This document shows positions 1 to 8,665 of a DNA stretch of 59,968 bases, one piece after another (positions within the stretch are counted from its first letter, which is position 1; every line of letters starts with the position of its first letter). The stretch spans positions 1-59,968 of the forward strand of contig JACAUC010000008.1 of assembly GCA_013390945.1 (NCBI GenBank), written 5' to 3'. The stretch is from Candidatus Chloroheliaceae bacterium (GTDB lineage: Bacteria; Chloroflexota; Chloroflexia; Chloroheliales; Chloroheliaceae). Made by a program: the position numbers and the translations under genes. The notes beneath the pieces were generated by a model. That model searched no databases. It was not told where the DNA came from and worked only from the letters and a program-made list of their open reading frames with translations.

Positions 1-146
1 GCCCAAAACTTCGTATCACCAATTCGGGTAGGGGCGTATTGCATACGCCCAAAACTTCGTATCACCAATTCGGGTAGGGGCGTATTGCATACGCCCAAAA
101 CCTCCAGAGGGTTTATTCAATAAACCCCTACCTATTGAGATGATAC
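1..146. repeat. 46-bp tandem repeat plus palindromic intergenic elements
   Basis: Positions 1-46 are repeated exactly at 47-92, and a third copy starts at 93 before diverging. Each unit contains the palindrome-like GGGGCGTATTGCATACGCCC. It is followed by a second palindrome, GGGTTTATTCAATAAACCC (about 110-127), and by ATTGAGATGATAC (134-146). The same modules recur near 19174-19244 in the opposite orientation, and the first module recurs near 25648 and 49824. No open reading frame is supported here. The tract lies downstream of the ATPase gene, which is on the minus strand, and may act as a 3' end structure. That role is inferred. Confidence 0.85.
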
Positions 147-168
147 TATGCGTCCGACTATTTCGGAC

Positions 169-2745
169 TTATAAAGCCACCAAATTTTCCTTATTCGGGT
201 TTGTAGTCCTCTTGAATAGTTTGAAGGCTTCAAACCAAATGATACTTACAATACCTCCTATCACACAGAGTGCTAGTTCAACCGGACTCAAAGTAGAGAA
301 ACGGAAGAGTTCACGCAGAATTGGCACATAAAGTACCAGAGGCAGGAAAACCAATACACCGCCTACTACCCACCACAGTGCTTTATTTGGCAGACGCATC
401 GCTTTGAACATGGTGGTTGACCAAGAACGGTTGGTAAAGATCAGGGCTAGGTTTGCTACAATCAAAGTAGTAAAGGCTAGGGTACGGGCTTCCAATTCGC
501 CCTCGCCTAGGTATAACCCACTAGTAAACATAACCACTAAGACCACCAGCACACTTGCCCCTTGCAGTAGGCTTAGGCCCAGCGTCCGGCGAGCAAAGAG
601 CGGTTCTTTTGGATTGCGCGGTGGACGTTTCATGACCCCTTCTTCTTCTGGTTCAGCCTCAAAGACTACCGAGCAGGCCGGATCAATAATCAGGTGCAAG
701 AAGGCAATGTGAACTGGCAGTAGCACTAACGGCCAACCGAACAATACAGGCAAGATAGACATTCCGGCGATTGGGACATGGACGGCTAGAACATACGCCA
801 TCCCCTTTTTCAGATTGTCAAAAACCCGCCGACCCATCTTGACCGCTTGGACAATCGAAGAGAAGTCATCATCCAGCAGTACCAGTGCTGCCGCTTCGCG
901 AGCTACGTCTGTGCCGCGCCCGCCCATGGCAATACCGATGTGGGCCGCTTTGAGGGCCGGGGCATCATTTACCCCATCGCCAGTCATGGCTACTATTTCT
1001 CCGTTGGATTTGAGCGCGTTTACCAGTTGTAGCTTTTGCTCTGGCACTACCCTAGCAAAGATATTGACACCTCGAATCCTCTTTTGAAGTTCAGTAGCCT
1101 CCATTCGATCTAGTTCTGGCCCGGTTATAACCTCATCACAAGGGGTTAGGCCAATTTGCCGGGCGATGCTTTGTGCGGTACCTGGATAGTCCCCCGTAAT
1201 CATTATGACGCGAATACCTGCCTGATAACATTCTTTAATCGCCGCCGGAACGGTTGGGCGAACCGGATCAGCCAAACCGATTAGTCCTAAGAACTCGAAC
1301 TCAAAATCGTGTTGTTCTGGCAGTAGGGTCTCCTGCCTTGAGTAAGTTTTGGCTACGCCCAGCACCCGCAGATCTTGGGAGGCCATTTCACTTATCTGTC
1401 GGGAGAGTTCTTCAATCTGGGAGGGATTGAAATGGCACAGATCGGCAATCGCTTCAGGGGCACCTTTGGTGGCTACGGTATAACCCGGCCCTTCTCCGCT
1501 CTTCCAAACCAGCGTCATTGCCAGCAATTGCTTGGAGAGTGGATATTCGTTTACCAACGTCCAATCCTCGTGCCGAGATTGGAGGGCGTTCAGCCGTTCC
1601 TGACCCAATCGTCGGATCGCTTTTTCCATTGGGTCAAACGGATCGGGATGGCTGGCTAAGGCACTATATTCCACCAGTTCGCGCAGGTAATCCGGTAATT
1701 CCTCCGTTTTGTCCCCTTCTTTTACTTGATAAAACTTTCCCCCCGCATAGAGTTGGCTAACCGACATCTGATTCATGGTAAGGGTTCCGGTTTTGTCCAC
1801 ACACAATACGGTAGCAGCACCCAGTGTCTCAACGGCGGGAATCCGGCGAGTCAGGACGCGCTTCTGTGATATGCGCCACGCCCCTAGAGCCAAGAAGATA
1901 GTTAGCACCACTGGAAACTCGTTGGGCATAATTGCCATTGCTAAGGTGATACCAGCCAAAATCCCGTCTAGCCAGTTGCCTCTGGTTAAGCCATAGGCTA
2001 CTACTACCACCACGCAAAGGACTACCCCAATTACCGCAAAGATCTGAACTAGCTTTCGGGTCTCTTTTTGTAACGGAGTCTTTCCGGTGTCTACCTCTTG
2101 CAACGCCTTTCCGATCCGGCCCATTTCAGTACGCGGCCCGGTGGCAAGGGTTTTGGCAATCGCTCGGCCTTGTACTACTAAGGTGCCGGAATAGACAAAG
2201 GGAAGGTCATCTCCCCCAGGTCGGCCTAACTCCACTGCGCCATCCCAGACTACTTTCCGCACCGGAATCGATTCTCCGGTCAGAAGTGACTCGTCGGTGG
2301 AGAGGTTGAGACCGGAGAGTATTACAGCATCGGTCGGAATCCGGTCTCCTTCGGAGAGGATAATGAGGTCGTCCCGCACCACTTCACGTCCTGGAATCCG
2401 CTTTTGTTCGCCCTCCCGAATTACCAACGCCCTAGGGCTGGATAAATCCCGCAACGCCTCTAGGGTGCGTTCGGTCTTGTTTTCTTGGTAAACCGTAATA
2501 CCGATTATCAAGAAGACAAAGCCGAGTAACATCAGAGCCTCTTGTATATCGCCTAAGATCAGGTAGATTATGCCACCTACGATCAGCAGCAAGAACATTG
2601 GCTCGCTTATCACCTCGATAGCCAGCGTTAGGAAAGTCCGCTTTTTAGTAGAAGGCAATTCGTTAAAGCCTTCTTCTTTAAGTCGTTGTGCGGCTTCTTG
2701 CTCTGAGATTCCGGTCATCTTCTCATGTTCAGTTTCGACTATCAT
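169..2745 (-). CDS. Cation-transporting P-type ATPase (Ca2+-ATPase-like, HAD family)
   Basis: Membrane cation pump that couples ATP hydrolysis to ion export, most like type II (Ca2+/PMCA-like) ATPases. Numbered from the longest reading (start at 2754), the visible motifs are an N-terminal cation-ATPase domain, the actuator motif TGES (about 159-162), the membrane motif MPNEFP (about 276-281) in the place of the usual PEGL, the phosphorylation motif DKTGT (about 320-324), KGAPE of the nucleotide domain (about 430) and TGDGVNDAP (about 591-599). About ten membrane segments are spread as usual, with C-terminal helices after 640. Length is normal for the family. Two ATGs compete for the start: AAGGA sits directly against the one at 2754 but 9 nt before the ATG at 2745, so 2745 is preferred. 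The secreted protein gene lies only 20 nt upstream, so the two are probably co-transcribed. The transported ion cannot be fixed from sequence. Confidence 0.93.
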   Translation of the reverse strand: MIVETEHEKMTGISEQEAAQRLKEEGFNELPSTKKRTFLTLAIEVISEPMFLLLIVGGIIYLILGDIQEALMLLGFVFLIIGITVYQENKTERTLEALRDLSSPRALVIREGEQKRIPGREVVRDDLIILSEGDRIPTDAVILSGLNLSTDESLLTGESIPVRKVVWDGAVELGRPGGDDLPFVYSGTLVVQGRAIAKTLATGPRTEMGRIGKALQEVDTGKTPLQKETRKLVQIFAVIGVVLCVVVVVAYGLTRGNWLDGILAGITLAMAIMPNEFPVVLTIFLALGAWRISQKRVLTRRIPAVETLGAATVLCVDKTGTLTMNQMSVSQLYAGGKFYQVKEGDKTEELPDYLRELVEYSALASHPDPFDPMEKAIRRLGQERLNALQSRHEDWTLVNEYPLSKQLLAMTLVWKSGEGPGYTVATKGAPEAIADLCHFNPSQIEELSRQISEMASQDLRVLGVAKTYSRQETLLPEQHDFEFEFLGLIGLADPVRPTVPAAIKECYQAGIRVIMITGDYPGTAQSIARQIGLTPCDEVITGPELDRMEATELQKRIRGVNIFARVVPEQKLQLVNALKSNGEIVAMTGDGVNDAPALKAAHIGIAMGGRGTDVAREAAALVLLDDDFSSIVQAVKMGRRVFDNLKKGMAYVLAVHVPIAGMSILPVLFGWPLVLLPVHIAFLHLIIDPACSVVFEAEPEEEGVMKRPPRNPKEPLFARRTLGLSLLQGASVLVVLVVMFTSGLYLGEGELEARTLAFTTLIVANLALIFTNRSWSTTMFKAMRLPNKALWWVVGGVLVFLPLVLYVPILRELFRFSTLSPVELALCVIGGIVSIIWFEAFKLFKRTTNPNKENLVAL

Positions 2746-2765
2746 ACTTCTCATTCCTTTTTCTT

Positions 2766-3650
2766 TTAGACTGTGACCACAACATAATCCGAAATTAATG
2801 GAGCCATGATTACGGTAGCTATAGGAAAACCAGCAGTGTCAGGAGATTTATTCGCAGCAAGGATACAGGGGTATCCTTGCTTGCTATTGCATAACTCGTG
2901 CCTCTCCCAACTTTTTAGATCCGCGTTATAGCTAGTAACGGCTTTGAAAGTGGATGTTCGTTTACTAGCGTCTGATTCCTGTGTTGGACTTGGGTAGAGT
3001 TTAGCCGTTCCTAGTGCAGTTGCCCACGCAACCATAGATGAGTCTTCACTAATATTTAGGAAATTTACTTCAGGTATAGAGGTTAAAGCGGTGGAAAGGG
3101 GCAGCGGGTCGTTTTGGTGAAGTTGACCCTCACCAAAGTACTGAAGCACCTTGCTAGAAACTCCCGTTGTTACAGTCCATACCAAATAGGTTTTGGTGGC
3201 AGTGCCACCTGGTAGATAAAGCAGTTTGCCAAAAAAAACGGTCTCTTGGACATAACCATTCCCGTTCCAAATCAAACCTACCCGGTTGCCAGAGTTCAGC
3301 ACCAAGGAGGGCCATTTGGACAAATGGTTGGAATTGTACTCATCGGCTAGAGGGTCTTCTGGGAAAGGTAGGTCGGCGGTTCCCTCTTCTGAGCCATTGT
3401 GACTAACTTGGGTAGTGCTAAAATAGGACCTAGTTTCAGAACTGGAGGTAAAGAACCCGGCGGTGGCAACGTCGCCACTAAAGCCAAGCTCTTTTTCAGC
3501 AGCGTTTGGTACTGACCAACTCATACCGCCCGTAGGTTGGCTAAAACTGGGTATCTCAAAATCAGCAGCCGTTTTTAGCCCCATAAGAGCCGGAAATATT
3601 GAGATTAATATTGCCCCGCATAGGGCTAGGCTACCGATCTTGCGCCACAT
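2766..3650 (-). CDS. Secreted hypothetical protein
   Basis: Unrecognised protein of 294 residues. The first ~30 residues form a signal peptide: Met-Trp-Arg-Lys, a hydrophobic stretch, then Ala-Ala, so export is likely. The mature part is rich in Ser, Thr, Gly and aromatic residues, with no recognisable catalytic motif. It has two Cys near the C-terminus (in HELCNSKQGYPCI) that could form a disulfide. The pattern suggests a beta-rich extracellular or surface protein. It precedes the P-type ATPase with 20 nt between them on the same strand and may share its transcript. The ATG at 3650 has a GGGAT-type Shine-Dalgarno about 8 nt upstream. No function is assigned. Confidence 0.75.
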   Translation of the reverse strand: MWRKIGSLALCGAILISIFPALMGLKTAADFEIPSFSQPTGGMSWSVPNAAEKELGFSGDVATAGFFTSSSETRSYFSTTQVSHNGSEEGTADLPFPEDPLADEYNSNHLSKWPSLVLNSGNRVGLIWNGNGYVQETVFFGKLLYLPGGTATKTYLVWTVTTGVSSKVLQYFGEGQLHQNDPLPLSTALTSIPEVNFLNISEDSSMVAWATALGTAKLYPSPTQESDASKRTSTFKAVTSYNADLKSWERHELCNSKQGYPCILAANKSPDTAGFPIATVIMAPLISDYVVVTV

Positions 3651-3811
3651 AGTTGTTATCCCTTTCTTTAATTAAGTATACACTCTTAGAGCTAGATGAA
3701 AGAGAATATTTAGGGATTACAACCGCGATTAAGAAGTTTTTATTAAGTTAAAGGCATAAAATTAGGTCACAAAAAACATTAGTGAGTGCTAAAGCAAACC
3801 TTACCGAGATG

Positions 3812-4438
3812 CTAATAGAGTAGCTGGCCAAGGCTCTGATAATAGATCAAAGCCAACGCTTCGCGTATGAGTGCTGTATTGCGTCGGCCAGTGTTTTTCC
3901 AAGTGCTACTTTTTATAGCAGGCCACCAGCCGACTACTTCGAGATTTAGGTCGGAGGCTTGTTGTCGGGCGCGGTAGAGGTGATAGGGCTCACTCACAAG
4001 GATAACGCTTTTCCAGCCGTGTTTTGCTAGTAATTCCTTGCTATTTCGCAAATTTTCAACGGTATTTTTTGAATGTTCTTCTATGGCTATTTCAATCGTC
4101 GGAATACCAGCTTGAATGAGCAGTTCTGCCATATAATATGATTCCACCCCGAGGTTGCCATATCCTCCGGTCAAAAGAATATGCTTGGAATACCCGGCTT
4201 GCCATAGTTCCACTGCTGCTTCAGTGCGCTCAATTTGGCAAGCACTAGGTTTATCCCAGTCTTTAGCAGGGCAACCTAGTACGATAATGGCATCGGCTTG
4301 TGTGGGCAATTTATAAGTGGGGGCGTTAGCTATTATCAACCATAAGGAGTAGTCAAACCAACTACCAAGAAGTATCAGAAGTAGGAGCAACCCTCGTCCA
4401 AACCAGATTACTCTTTTTCTACCTCTCAAAAATTTCAT
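3812..4438 (-). CDS. YdcF/SanA-family (DUF218) membrane-anchored protein
   Basis: 208 residues with one N-terminal membrane helix (about 12-36) followed by a DUF218 domain. Family signatures visible are DAIIVLGCPAK at the first strand, LLTGGYG in the middle, EEHSKNTVEN, and VSEPYHLYRA near the end. Members (YdcF, SanA, ElyC) are linked to envelope integrity and vancomycin or SDS resistance, and YdcF binds S-adenosylmethionine. The active chemistry of the family is poorly known. The gene stands alone, 42 nt downstream of the PfkB kinase gene on the same strand, so it may be the last member of that transcript. Confidence 0.85.
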   Translation of the reverse strand: MKFLRGRKRVIWFGRGLLLLLILLGSWFDYSLWLIIANAPTYKLPTQADAIIVLGCPAKDWDKPSACQIERTEAAVELWQAGYSKHILLTGGYGNLGVESYYMAELLIQAGIPTIEIAIEEHSKNTVENLRNSKELLAKHGWKSVILVSEPYHLYRARQQASDLNLEVVGWWPAIKSSTWKNTGRRNTALIREALALIYYQSLGQLLY

Positions 4439-4480
4439 AAGGCTTCTAATTCTAGCGTTTGGCCCATTTAAAATCCTGCT

Positions 4481-5356
4481 TTAGTTTTTATAATTCATCC
4501 GTTGGTAGACCTGTTCCAGCGTCGGTACTTCGGTCAGGCCCAGCTTTTCGATTTTACAACTTGCCGCAGCATTGGCAAAACGGGCGGCCTCGATGGGATT
4601 ATGAGTGGCTCGTAGTCGAATAAAGAAGGCTGCGGCAAAGAGATCTCCCGCTCCGGTGGGGTCTCGCTCTTGGGCAGGAAAAGCGGGTACGGTCTCGGCT
4701 TTTCCCTCGTAGTAGACTATACAACCTTTGTGGCCTTGCGTGTAAACTACCACTGGGCAGCCCTCAATATATTCTTGGAGTAATCGGTTGCCCTCTGCTC
4801 CGGGGGGTAAATCTTCTTCACTTAGCACTAGCGCGTGGGCTTTAGAAAGGAGTGCGTGGGCTTGTGTACCCTCCCATCGGAGCGGGGAGACCCTTCCGGT
4901 AGTCATATCCCAAGTTCGCATAAAGCCTTGCGGTGTAATACCGATTAAGGCATCGGGGAAGAGATCAAGTAAATTTGGTGGGCACTCCTGCGCTACCGGC
5001 CCAAGGTGGACAACTTCCACTCCTTTTCTATAACCTACCCACTCTAGCGGTACATCTTCTGGTTGGATTAGTGGTGCAACCGAGCGGATAAATTGTTCCC
5101 GGCCTTGCGCGGTATAGATATTTTCAAAAATAGTGGTTTCTTCAATTATTCTTCCTACAATTTGGATCTCTTTATAAATTGGTAAATTACGTAAGAAGCT
5201 AGGTGCAACGGTTACAATGGCGGCTGATTGGCCCAAGTGGTGGGCGGCGATAGAGGCAAAAGAAACAGTACCGCCCGGTGCATAAGTACCACCGGGCAGC
5301 AAATCTTGAGTGAGGTGTCCAATTGCAATGAATTTGGGAATCACATGACTCACCAA
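4481..5356 (-). CDS. PfkB-family carbohydrate/nucleoside kinase
   Basis: Ribokinase-fold sugar or nucleoside kinase of 291 residues. The N-terminal glycine-rich segment (GGTYAPGGTVSFASIAAHHLG, split here as about 22-42) matches the PfkB substrate-binding region. The C-terminal signature DPTGAGD (about 232-238) carries the anion hole and the catalytic Asp238. The substrate cannot be read from sequence. There is no ATG in the proper place: the frame opens with TTG at 5356 and GTG at 5353, 2 nt after the stop codon of khpB/jag. The gene is therefore translationally coupled to khpB and is the tail of the yidC-khpB transcript. The early start could also be the GTG at 5344. Confidence 0.88.
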   Translation of the reverse strand: MVSHVIPKFIAIGHLTQDLLPGGTYAPGGTVSFASIAAHHLGQSAAIVTVAPSFLRNLPIYKEIQIVGRIIEETTIFENIYTAQGREQFIRSVAPLIQPEDVPLEWVGYRKGVEVVHLGPVAQECPPNLLDLFPDALIGITPQGFMRTWDMTTGRVSPLRWEGTQAHALLSKAHALVLSEEDLPPGAEGNRLLQEYIEGCPVVVYTQGHKGCIVYYEGKAETVPAFPAQERDPTGAGDLFAAAFFIRLRATHNPIEAARFANAAASCKIEKLGLTEVPTLEQVYQRMNYKN

Positions 5357-5358
5357 TT

Positions 5359-6201
5359 CTACTTAGGGAAAATAGTAACCTTGCGTTCTTCTCCATCGCC
5401 AAAACTCTCGGTACGAATGTAAGGGTGATCGAGTAGAGCCAAGTGTACTAGACGACGTTCGTAGGCGGGCATCGGTTCTAGGGTAATGGGTTGGCGCGTG
5501 GTTAAGACCTGATCGGCCATGCGACGGGCCAAGTTTACCAGATTAGCTTTGCGCCTAGCGCGGTAGCCCTCTACGTCAATCAAAACTTTACCCCAAGTGC
5601 GGGTTTTTTTGTTCATAATTAGGTTGAAGATATATTGGAGATCGGTTAAAGCTTCACCCCTACGCCCGATTAAGGCGGCTAGATCATTCCCGATTAAATT
5701 GATGGTTACTAGTGGGCTTTGGCTCTCTTCCTCACTGCCCGGATCTTCTACAGGGGGATGAAATTCAAGTTGTAGACGGGCCTGAATTCGCATCCGTCGT
5801 AGGAGATTAAGAATTACATCCCGGCCAATATTGGCTAACTCTTGGACATCGTAGCCTCCAACTCTGGGAGCGATGGGCTGTGGTGGCGGAGGAGGTGGTG
5901 GGTTGTAACCCATCCCTAGCATTGGTTGAGGTGGCAGAGGAACTTGATTATAGGATCCGGGAAGAGGCCGGGCCATTCCATAATAGGGTTGCGGTTGAGG
6001 CGGCATTGGTGGGCGAGGTCGCATCCCTGGAATCCGTACCGTCACCCGAATAAGGGCATCTTCGGCACCTACCCCAAGTACCCCGGGTGAGCCAGGGTTG
6101 AGAACTTCTATATCTACGTCCTCATAGTTGCGTCCCAGACGCGATAAAGCGATACGCACGGCCTCATCTACGGTTCGGGCTTGCTGGTCAATGCTCTGCA
6201 T
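5359..6201 (-). CDS. khpB: RNA-binding protein KhpB/Jag (Jag-N, KH, R3H)
   Basis: RNA-binding protein that in Firmicutes works with KhpA in cell-envelope and division control and is normally encoded next to yidC, as here. Residues 1-60 form the Jag-N domain (start QSIDQQARTVDEAV, then LNPGSPGVLGVGAEDA). Residues about 62-118 are a proline/glutamine/glycine-rich linker with runs of PPP. Residues about 130-215 form the KH domain with the GRRG loop (IGRRGEALTDLQ). The last ~65 residues are an R3H domain with the R-x(4)-H type core ERRLVHLAL. The start ATG has AGGAGG about 12 nt upstream. The proline-rich linker is longer than in Bacillus Jag. Order with yidC, yidD, rnpA and rpmH strongly supports the call. 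Confidence 0.93.
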   Translation of the reverse strand: MQSIDQQARTVDEAVRIALSRLGRNYEDVDIEVLNPGSPGVLGVGAEDALIRVTVRIPGMRPRPPMPPQPQPYYGMARPLPGSYNQVPLPPQPMLGMGYNPPPPPPPQPIAPRVGGYDVQELANIGRDVILNLLRRMRIQARLQLEFHPPVEDPGSEEESQSPLVTINLIGNDLAALIGRRGEALTDLQYIFNLIMNKKTRTWGKVLIDVEGYRARRKANLVNLARRMADQVLTTRQPITLEPMPAYERRLVHLALLDHPYIRTESFGDGEERKVTIFPK

Positions 6202-6308
6202 AAGGTCTGGTTCTCCTCCTGAGTTATAAGGTGGTATAGGGTAGGTAGTCTAGGTTAAAGGCAACTACCGACCCAATTATGGCGTATGCCTAAGTGCGCT
6301 CTAAGTTA

Positions 6309-7424
6309 TTACTTTTTCTTTTTAGTACCATTACTACCGGATCCCCCGGATTTCTTGGGAGGTCGGCGATTAAGTTGATTATAGGCGTTTTGAACCTTTC
6401 TAGTGTTCTCTACGCTATTACTGCTGGTGGCCTTAGAACTAGTGTTACTTCGTCCGTCAAAGCCTCCACTTTTACGCCCAAAGTTATTCCTAGGAGCCTC
6501 CTCTTCCAGTTCGTTGCTGCCATCCGCCGAAGCAGTGGATGTGCGCTCCGCTTGAATCCGCTCCGAATTTTCGGCGAGGCGTTCCATCATCGTCTTTTTG
6601 CGTGGCTCATTCGGGTCACGTTTCTTTAGCTCCATGGTTTTGAGCTTTTTCTCTGGTAAGAAGCCTAAGCCGGGCAAATCGGCCAGCGAACCCCAGCCCG
6701 TGATAAAATATTGTTGTAAGACGCTGAAAATGCTGCTAGTTACCCAATAGATGACCGACCCTACTGGGAACCCAAGCGCGGTAAGGCCGAAAATCAAGGG
6801 AGTCCATTGCATAATGCGGTTGATGTTGCGTTGTTGTTCATCTGCGCCACCACCGCGAGGGATAGTCATACGGGTGGTCATAAACTGAAGCACCATCATC
6901 ATTATGGGTAGGATATTAGTAGGATCGGGTAAGGTCAGGTCGTTTATCCACAGGATACCTCGGTTTGTAAGTATAGCCTGATCTGCCAAGGTTTTAGCTT
7001 GGGGCGAGAAGATATTCCACGTGTGTTGAACATAACTCATCAGGGGGTCTACTTTGCCTGCCACACTGCTTACGGCACCATAGACGGCAAAGAAGATGGG
7101 AAGTTGGATTACTATCGGTAGACAGCCTGCAGCCGGGTTGACATTATATTCCCGGTAGAGTGCCATTATTTTCTGTTGTTTTTCGGTGGTTTTTTCCTGA
7201 CTCTGTTTACCCGTGTAACCTTTATTTATCTCTTTAATAAGGGGTTGTAGCTGCTGCATCGCCCGATTACTGCGGACACTCTTCAAGGTTAAAGGCAATA
7301 AAGCAGTTCGCACCACAATGGTAAAGACTATGATACCAATAGCAGTATTACCACCCACTATTTCAGCAAAAAATTTTATAACGGACGCAAAGAGTTGTAT
7401 AAAACTATCCCAGAGCTGTCCCAC
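6309..7424 (-). CDS. yidC: Membrane protein insertase YidC
   Basis: Inserts and folds membrane proteins at the cytoplasmic membrane, alone or with SecYEG. 371 residues, without the large periplasmic domain of Gram-negative YidC, so of the short OxaA/SpoIIIJ type. The first helix leads into a positively charged cytoplasmic loop containing the conserved TLKSVRSNRAMQQLQP segment, followed by PIVIQLPIFFAVYGAV and further helices around 165-250. The conserved hydrophilic-groove Arg is probably one of the residues before TALLPLTLKS. The C-terminal ~110 residues are a charged, Lys/Asn/Arg-rich tail ending in NGTKKKK, likely for ribosome contact. The start is GTG at 7424, supported by AAGGAGG 8 nt upstream. 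Confidence 0.95.
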   Translation of the reverse strand: MGQLWDSFIQLFASVIKFFAEIVGGNTAIGIIVFTIVVRTALLPLTLKSVRSNRAMQQLQPLIKEINKGYTGKQSQEKTTEKQQKIMALYREYNVNPAAGCLPIVIQLPIFFAVYGAVSSVAGKVDPLMSYVQHTWNIFSPQAKTLADQAILTNRGILWINDLTLPDPTNILPIMMMVLQFMTTRMTIPRGGGADEQQRNINRIMQWTPLIFGLTALGFPVGSVIYWVTSSIFSVLQQYFITGWGSLADLPGLGFLPEKKLKTMELKKRDPNEPRKKTMMERLAENSERIQAERTSTASADGSNELEEEAPRNNFGRKSGGFDGRSNTSSKATSSNSVENTRKVQNAYNQLNRRPPKKSGGSGSNGTKKKK

Positions 7425-7495
7425 TAGATTGCCTCCTTAAAAAATTAGCTCTCCACCATCGGTTCTTTGCCGCCAGATAGGTGTTAGCTTTTTCA

Positions 7496-7708
7496 CTATG
7501 GAACCGGGTCATAACCACCCGGATGAAACGGTTGGCACTTGGCAATGCGCTTGATTGCCAGCCACCCGCCTTTAAAAAAGCCGTATTTATCAATTGCCTC
7601 ATAGCCGTAGTGGGAGCAGCTTGGATAAAAACGGCAGGTATTAGCCGGTAGCAACCGGGAAATAGTCATTTGATAAAGTTTGATTAATCCAAGTAAAGGG
7701 TACTTCAT
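7496..7708 (-). CDS. yidD: Membrane protein insertion efficiency factor YidD
   Basis: 70-residue member of the YidD family, which helps insertion of membrane proteins by YidC. The hallmark Cys-rich core is present: [18 protein letters not shown] (about 22-39), then [25 protein letters not shown] at the C-terminus. The N-terminal segment is amphipathic and may lie on the membrane. It sits between rnpA (12 nt upstream) and yidC (71 nt downstream), the standard order. Confidence 0.95.
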   Translation of the reverse strand: MKYPLLGLIKLYQMTISRLLPANTCRFYPSCSHYGYEAIDKYGFFKGGWLAIKRIAKCQPFHPGGYDPVP

Positions 7709-7720
7709 TCTTCTAACTTT

Positions 7721-8113
7721 TCAGTCCCCATCCTTATCTTGTATGTGGGGCCGATTGGAAGCTTCGGGCGGAACAAAGTCGAGCAGACGGGCCCGCCGGA
7801 GCAGGTTTTCGACCGTGTGGTCTATTTCCCAAAAATCGGTCTTTTCGGTCAAAGTTGTGCGGGCGATCCAGACTAAATCATAGCCCGGTTTGATTCCCGC
7901 ATGACGTACTCGTACAGCCTCCCGCACGACTCGTTTAATCCGATTACGTGTATGGGCCTTTCCCATGCGCTTGCCTGCCGAGAAGCCACACCGGGTAATA
8001 TCCAAGCCATTAGGTGCTACTACTAGTACCAACAAAGGGTGCGCCCAACTTTTACCTTTGGCTCTTACTCGTTGAAATTGAGTGCCTTCAGTCAGTCGGT
8101 AAATTCGCTTCAT
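7721..8113 (-). CDS. rnpA: Ribonuclease P protein component
   Basis: Protein subunit of RNase P, which removes the 5' leader of pre-tRNAs. 130 residues. The N-terminal RLTEGTQFQRVRAKGKS matches the family start. The RNA-binding signature is SAGKRMGKAHTRNRIKR (the RNR motif), followed by VVREAVR. The C-terminal ~15 residues are polar and not conserved. It lies 12 nt upstream of yidD. Unusually, a strong terminator lies between rpmH and rnpA (8284-8310), so rnpA probably has its own promoter, perhaps around 8163-8170. Confidence 0.95.
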   Translation of the reverse strand: MKRIYRLTEGTQFQRVRAKGKSWAHPLLVLVVAPNGLDITRCGFSAGKRMGKAHTRNRIKRVVREAVRVRHAGIKPGYDLVWIARTTLTEKTDFWEIDHTVENLLRRARLLDFVPPEASNRPHIQDKDGD

Positions 8114-8162
8114 TAAAATTTTTAGAAACTAAAGCCAGAAGCTAATCCTCTAGCTCAGACCT

Positions 8163-8170
8163 ATTATATA
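8163..8170 (-). promoter_or_regulatory. Possible -10 region for the rnpA-yidD-yidC-khpB-pfkB transcript
   Basis: On the minus strand the sequence reads TGTTATATAATAGG, which holds TATAAT at 8168-8163 and a TG dinucleotide upstream resembling an extended -10. No good -35 hexamer is seen at 16-18 nt. It lies about 50 nt before the rnpA start and downstream of the rpmH terminator, where a promoter is required if the terminator works. Confidence 0.4.
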
Positions 8171-8283
8171 ACAGACTTTAAAATTAAGATACCGCTAAAG
8201 CGTAGCAAATTTTGGTTGATACTCCGTGATTGTGTTTGACTGCTCCTTCAAAACCCTTATCCATGCTACTAGAGCTACTAGAC

Positions 8284-8310
8284 AATAAAAAAGCGAGCGA
8301 TTGCTCGCTT
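8284..8310 (-). terminator. Rho-independent terminator after rpmH
   Basis: AAGCGAGC-AATC-GCTCGCTT is a perfect 8-bp stem with a 4-nt loop (8291-8310). On the minus strand it is followed by a T-rich tract (TTTTATTG). It starts 14 nt after the rpmH stop codon, so rpmH should be largely a single-gene transcript. Confidence 0.88.
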
Positions 8311-8324
8311 CCAAACCTTAGCCT

Positions 8325-8486
8325 CTAGCGTGGCTCCCTAGCTTCGTGGCTAACTGTTAGCTTCCAGCGACCCTTACGTCGGCGGGCTGCCAATACCGCA
8401 CGGCCATTCCGGTCATCCATACGGGACATAAACCCGTGTTTGCGGCGGCGTGGTATCCGTTTTGGTTGCCAAGTTCGTTTAGTCAT
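8325..8486 (-). CDS. rpmH: 50S ribosomal protein L34
   Basis: Large-subunit ribosomal protein bL34. It starts [19 protein letters not shown], the family signature, followed by MSRM and a Gly/Arg/Ala/Lys-rich middle. At 53 residues it is a little longer than the usual 44-46 because of a C-terminal [12 protein letters not shown] tail. An upstream in-frame start exists at 8507, but the L34 signature begins at the ATG at 8486, so the shorter form is taken. It has a consensus promoter upstream and a terminator downstream. Confidence 0.95.
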   Translation of the reverse strand: MTKRTWQPKRIPRRRKHGFMSRMDDRNGRAVLAARRRKGRWKLTVSHEAREPR

Positions 8487-8539
8487 CGCTCTCTCTTCAC
8501 CCCCCAATACACTTTTAATTACAAATTTAAACCTTGTGC

Positions 8540-8568
8540 ATTATACCTATTTTGAGCGCAATCGTCAA
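8540..8568 (-). promoter_or_regulatory. rpmH: Sigma-70-type promoter of rpmH
   Basis: Minus strand: TTGACG (8568-8563), a spacer of exactly 17 nt, then TATAAT (8545-8540). This is close to consensus and predicts a start of transcription near 8533, about 47 nt upstream of the rpmH ATG. Confidence 0.8.
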
Positions 8569-8665
8569 ACTAGAGCTTGCCTTTTTTATAAACCTACTAT
8601 AAGATTGTCAAGAATCTGTAGTGGATTATTGGTGACTTTTACAAGATTATGAGGTAATGTAGCTA

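Noticed and set aside
8114..8324. Possible replication origin next to rpmH
   Set aside because: The rpmH-rnpA region often lies near oriC, but no dnaA, dnaN or cluster of DnaA boxes is visible here.
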